Below are positions 59,664 through 64,000 of a stretch of DNA of 64,000 nucleotides, in pieces. This stretch comes from Paragonimus westermani (lineage: Eukaryota > Platyhelminthes > Trematoda > Plagiorchiida > Troglotrematidae): positions 104,034-168,033 of the forward strand of contig QNGE01001249.1 of the NCBI GenBank assembly GCA_008508345.1. Reading direction: 5' to 3'. Under the pieces are notes generated by a model. It ran no database searches. It had not been told where the DNA came from and saw only the letters and a program-made list of their open reading frames with translations. The position numbers and the translations under genes are program-made. Position 1 is the first letter of the stretch; each line of letters starts with the position of its first letter.

Positions 59664-60047
59664 GTGATAACTTTCGAGTATTCCAAAGCTTTACTAAGCT
59701 CCTCTTACATAGTCTTATGTATTCTGCCGCCTCTAATTATAAAGTCCCATTCAACAGAAGGAAAACAAAACAACGCACCAGAAATGTATGCCATTAAGAA
59801 GCGAATAATTTCATCCTACGTTGAGCTCCATGAAAAGGTATTTCGTGGGGACAACATTACATCAAATCTTTGGTTTGGCAAAGGTGTACTGCAAAGGCTA
59901 ATGAGTACCGTTCTGTTTATCTTCGAAGCAAACCCCATTCACAAGAAGAGAGGTGTTTGTGTGTTGCATAAAATTAGTCACACTTTCGTTCCAACCATTA
60001 GACACATCTTTCTAGTGAATTCAGTTTCCATCCTTACCAGAGAATAG
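59664..60047 (+). CDS. Candidate ORF, 127 codons, unidentified
   Basis: The open frame starts with a non-ATG codon and includes ISSYVELHEKVFRGDNITSN and KRGVCVLHKISHTFVPTI. The next 300 bases (60.05-60.35 kb) are open in two plus frames and one minus frame and are GC-richer. These could be parts of one old gene, but no frame connects them and no family is recognised. Confidence 0.25.
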   Translation: MITFEYSKALLSSSYIVLCILPPLIIKSHSTEGKQNNAPEMYAIKKRIISSYVELHEKVFRGDNITSNLWFGKGVLQRLMSTVLFIFEANPIHKKRGVCVLHKISHTFVPTIRHIFLVNSVSILTRE

Positions 60048-60349
60048 CGATGGATAGATTTATTGGTGTGACAATACAATTCAGCCAGCCATACATTATT
60101 CCAGTTGTGAGTAGATCGTTTCTAAAGCCTACAACCTTGGTTACTTGCGATTTACAGCACCGGCCTTGCACCCTGGCAAAATTGTTCACCTCCAGACTGA
60201 AGTGTGTCAGCCAATCACAGGTCACGTTGAAACCGACCAATCAAACTTCGCTTTTGCTGTCCGCCCTGTCGGGCACGCAGCCTACCAAGCAGCTCCAACG
60301 CGCCTACAAAATAGTTTATACGACCCTCGTTGACAAGTATGTTGACTGA

Positions 60350-62382
60350 AAGCAGCCATACCTTCAACGAGTCAGAAAACCTTCCTTGATAGAAACGCTC
60401 GCTGGATATACGTATACCAAACGAAAGCCCTTGCGTTATACCAAAAGTGGCTGGTTCTTGATGAATCAATTTTACGAAGATCGTAGATGAATTTTATGAC
60501 AAATTCAATGCCTACAGTTGAAAGTTGGCTTATTTTACTACTTATACACCTTGGTTCGAGTTCCAATCAAGTTGTCGCCTCAACAAATGAGTGAGTCTGT
60601 CGACTGGAAAACCGCTCAACGTTTCGTTTGAATAATCTAACATAATTGCTAAAAGGCCACGTGAATCTACTTTTCAATTAGTCTATTTCAACTTATCGGT
60701 AGTTGATAGTACGTCATTGTTTTTACCAATATCCCCTGACTGTTGTATCAGTTATCTAATCCTTAACCCCTGCAATCGAATCGATCGGTAACTGTTCAAC
60801 GCTAACTGTGCAGTTATTCACACACAAATCGATGATGTGAATTTAAGTCAGAATCACAGTTACGTTTGAGGACATCAATGGGTTATTCGAAGTTGGTTTT
60901 CAAATCATGTGTTATTTATATTTGGTAGCACGCAGTGATTAAAATGTGAATTTATTTCGAACGGTCATGGATTCACGAATGTGTGAAAGGCCTACTAACC
61001 ACACGGAATTCGAACTGAAAACCAATAAACGCAACTGGACTGATTGTGACTCTCATCGGTATGTTTATGAGAGACATAGTTTGACAAGCACTCAATTTGA
61101 GTGCACAAAATCAATAAGGACCTGGAAGAATGTCAGTCATTTTGATCTGTATGTTTTTTTGTCGTTTCACTTAACGTACGTTGATTTCATCTAGGTCGCG
61201 TGTTTTCCGATGATGAGACTATGTGAGACGAAATCACGTACTAGTTAGCATCTCCAACTTAGGTCAATGATAACTACGAATGCATGTGTTTTTCATTGGG
61301 CGGAGCAGGCGACATGGATATAAAATACATGTCTTCATGTTCAGCAGTTTAGATGCGTTCATTTGCAGACGATTTAATCGCTCGATATGCGCGCCAAAAT
61401 TTGGCTTCCGTATAAAAGGCTTATGGACGACTAAACATCATCCCGTCTGCAAATTGGGGATGTTGAGCGTTTTCGTCACAACCCTAAATTTTTTTAACAT
61501 TCAAGACAACCATTTACCATGTAACCGTTGTTTAATACAAGCTTTCGAACAAAGTCACCGAGAGTGACTTCATTCTCGTATAGATTCATCAGAGAGAAGA
61601 ATCCATTTTGGACCCTCTAATGTAACCTGAACTTTTAATGAGTCTTTGAGCAAAGTCACCACTATAAAAACAATGTGTTTCCGCCTCACTGTTGCACATG
61701 TTTTCTTACTCTGAATAGCACTGGCATTCTATTAGTTTTATGGAGTAATTTTATACAATGTAGCCACTTCCCACCACAACAGGACCCTGGCTATGCTTAC
61801 AGCAGATGACTCAGTTCACGTGGTTCATGGTAAAGTTGGTCAATGCCTCTCAATTAAACAGAGTCTGACACCTTTTGTACGATCGAACTCGAAACACTAC
61901 TATTCGTAAGGCCTTTTCACGCGCAAAGTCTGACAAGTACTTTAGTACATACGCTTACAACCGATCATTTTGTGCATCAATCTGGCCAGAAATCTGCCTC
62001 TAGAATCTAGGTCGAATTTACCGTGTTTTCCGTCGCGCAACCTAGACAGCAGTGTAACAATTAACCTGAGCTAGCGGGAATACTATGTGAATTACAGCAG
62101 CTAGATTAACTTAGCCTGGTTTGTACAAATACACAACGCAGTGGATGAATTCGCTGGTTTGTATTGTCATTCTCTGGTAGTTATATATGTAATTCTGGAA
62201 TCTTTTAACATACTGGTGTTTCATATCAGGCGAGACACGTTATGTACAGGTTGGTTTGACTGCGTCTCTGCGTCGTGATGGTGTTTCTGAAAGTAACTCT
62301 ATGGAAAGTAAAGCTTTGTTTCACTTGTAAAAGATGTCAAGTTCGCATGTCAATCTGTCTTGTTAGTTCTTTTAATTTTCAG
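60350..62382. other. No gene recognised
   Basis: An ORF at 60967-61194 starting with ATG (DSRMCERPTNHTEFELKTNK) is the most protein-like item but has no support. A weak resemblance to the hammerhead SINE near 60.55-60.62 kb was not convincing. Confidence 0.4.
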
Positions 62383-62494
62383 GAAATGGTTAAATTTGAT
62401 CTTCTTCGTTTTAGCCCTGAATTGTTGCAGCAGCTGTGGAATCAATTGTATCGGTTTCTACCCGGTCCTTCAGTAGCTCCGAAATTGCCCTCAG
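62383..62494 (+). CDS. Candidate internal exon, unidentified
   Basis: Flanked by a strong acceptor (TTTTAATTTTCAG ending 62382) and a CAG/GTCCGT donor at 62494-62495. It encodes EMVKFDLLRFSPELLQQLW and then NQLYRFLPGPSVAPKLPS. Length 112 nt. The amphipathic leucine-rich start and proline-rich end look like real protein. The frame stays open a little past the donor and then stops. No gene family is recognised. Confidence 0.4.
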
Positions 62495-64000
62495 GTCCGT
62501 ATTTGCATGTATATGTAAATTAGGTTTGCAGTACAAATGAGTAGTTCATCTCTGTGAGAGATTCTTTACTGAGTTAATTATTGTATTTTATCCTATGTTT
62601 AATTTCTATTTGTTCGATTGCTAGTTAAAACATCTGCAAGTCGAGAATCAAATTCTTTTTTGTGATACGTAACACGTTAACTCCGAAACTTCAAACCAAC
62701 ACCTTAAGATAAATATAGCTACTTCACAATACATTTGATGCACACTTATTTGCCTTTTCGAGGACTGTAAAAGTTGATTGAAACAGTTCTTGAAGTCGGT
62801 TTGTTCTGTGTCAACGAAGCAACTTATTTGTTGTCCCAAACAAAAGCTATTCGTCATCCTGTTTGCCTTAGGAATATTTTTCACTTTGAAAACACCTGCC
62901 CGTGCACTTTGACTTCAAACGTTCACACATACATCCTAGTAAAACATGTCCATTAACAACGGAAATTAGGGAAAGCTACATTAATTGTTACTTAATTGTG
63001 GTTTGTAGTCAATGTTTTTACTGTCATTTACTGAGTGCTCATTTTTCCTTACTCATTTGGCCGAGATCCGAAAGCATCAAAATAGTGTAAACTTGACTGA
63101 CGTTTGCTTACCTATAGCAAGCTGGTAAGGAAAGTCATGAAACTAATCTCTGTGTAACTGTTAGGCCACTTCAAGGGTGTGTGGTGGTATTTTCTCAACG
63201 GGTTCCACGCGAATTGAGCACAAGTCAACCTAGAAGGCAACGCAAACCGAGATGTGCACACACGGGGATAGATGAACATCTCGGGGATGGGTCAGCAGTC
63301 ATGCTGGTCTGAAACGGAAAAGGGTATTTAATGTTAGTTCACTGCACCTAATCTGTGTGAAGACCAATGATGTCTCTAAAGACACTGCTTCTATTACGTA
63401 TGCAGATGTTCATTAAATTATTTCATCTGTCAAGCTCTCCGGACAGTTTTTACGCCGGGATCCATCACCAAATAGATTTCTGAGTAGAACACAATGACCT
63501 TCAAACTGATCTGAAAAGAAAAGATGCAAACTCTCTCTTTTGATAGAAAAATCAATGAAAGATTGTTTGTAATCCACTGCACGCCTGTGCTGGGCTCCTT
63601 GTGGTACTCTACTCTGAACAAACTGAGAAGATTAAAGCGTGCGAAGCATCAGGCCTGCTAGAAAACTCAATGGAGAAGGGAATTTATGAAGCATTTCAAC
63701 CCGATTGTCAAGCACAAATAGACGTGGCCCTAGTATGGCCTTCGTAAGATGAGTTGTTTTTTGTAAGATCACAAGCGACAAGTGATCGATGATTTGATGC
63801 AGCTAATTTCGAAAGACAAATTGGTTAATTGGATTATCTAGATAATATTAACCAGATTGCTTTTTATGCCAACACAGTGAAGGTACGTTAAACACTGTTC
63901 ATAAAGCCAAACGAGACCGAGAAGGTAGTGTTGTCTTCTATCTTCCCTCACACTGCCCACTGCTCACACCAAAAACTTGTGATTAGTTCTTTTCAGAATA
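62495..64000. other. No gene recognised
   Basis: Only chance-length ORFs. The window ends inside unassigned sequence. Confidence 0.5.

Noticed and set aside
60548..60625. Possible seventh hammerhead SINE (GGTTCGAGTTCC followed by GTCGACTGGAAAACC).
   Set aside because: Only scattered short matches to the SINE; no CTGANGA or GAAAC core on either strand.
1..64000. CRISPR arrays, prokaryotic operons, prophage or rRNA genes.
   Set aside because: No regularly spaced repeats, no dense co-directional ORFs and no rRNA-like conserved blocks were seen.

Overview
The window looks like gene-poor nuclear DNA of a metazoan, most likely a flatworm and probably a tapeworm. It is AT-rich, has no long ORFs, no prokaryotic operon structure and no rRNA or canonical tRNA. 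What can be recognised is debris of retroelements typical of flatworm genomes: Penelope-like elements (PLEs) with a GIY-YIG endonuclease, a CR1/Jockey-type non-LTR retrotransposon, and a short interspersed repeat that carries a hammerhead ribozyme. The organism call is inference from repeat content; no host gene identifies the species.

Layout. 0-9 kb: a PLE 3' end at the left edge, a possible exon near 6.3 kb, a tRNA-like SINE head, and a PLE 3' end whose own tail is inverted beside it (7.3 kb). 8.9-11.5 kb: a broken minus-strand non-LTR retrotransposon with endonuclease and reverse transcriptase (RT) remnants. 14.9-35 kb: four minus-strand copies of a hammerhead-bearing SINE, a separate hammerhead inside a 25-bp perfect inverted repeat at 27.8 kb, a PLE linker fragment at 29.4 kb and a few candidate exons. 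43.1-44.4 kb: the best-preserved mobile unit, a head-to-head pair of PLE 3' modules; the left one keeps an open GIY-YIG ORF of 227 codons and the right one has lost the catalytic core by a 158-bp deletion. The right outer end carries a plausible hammerhead ribozyme and the left outer end a decayed version of it. 46.9-53.6 kb: two more PLE pieces (one with a dead RT, YVDD to YVIN) and a 49-bp near-perfect palindrome of SINE tails that encloses the only ambiguous base in the window. 55.9-57.3 kb: two more SINE copies, a 12-bp palindrome at a SINE end and a second tRNA-like sequence. The remainder shows only scattered ORFs of chance length.

No complete host gene can be assigned. Several ORFs next to plausible splice signals are listed as low-confidence exon candidates with no function claimed.

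The main theme is self-cleaving RNA in retroelements. At least three independent hammerhead-type motifs (34.66 kb intact, 27.84 kb intact or nearly so, 44.36 kb plausible) share one design: a short self-complementary stem III (ACTCGAGT, ACGT, ATGCTAGCAT) that would be more stable between two RNA copies than within one. Decayed relatives of the first and third lie nearby. The window also shows repeated terminal inversions (7.3, 43-44, 51.2 and 55.9 kb) in which a repeat end lies next to its own reverse complement.
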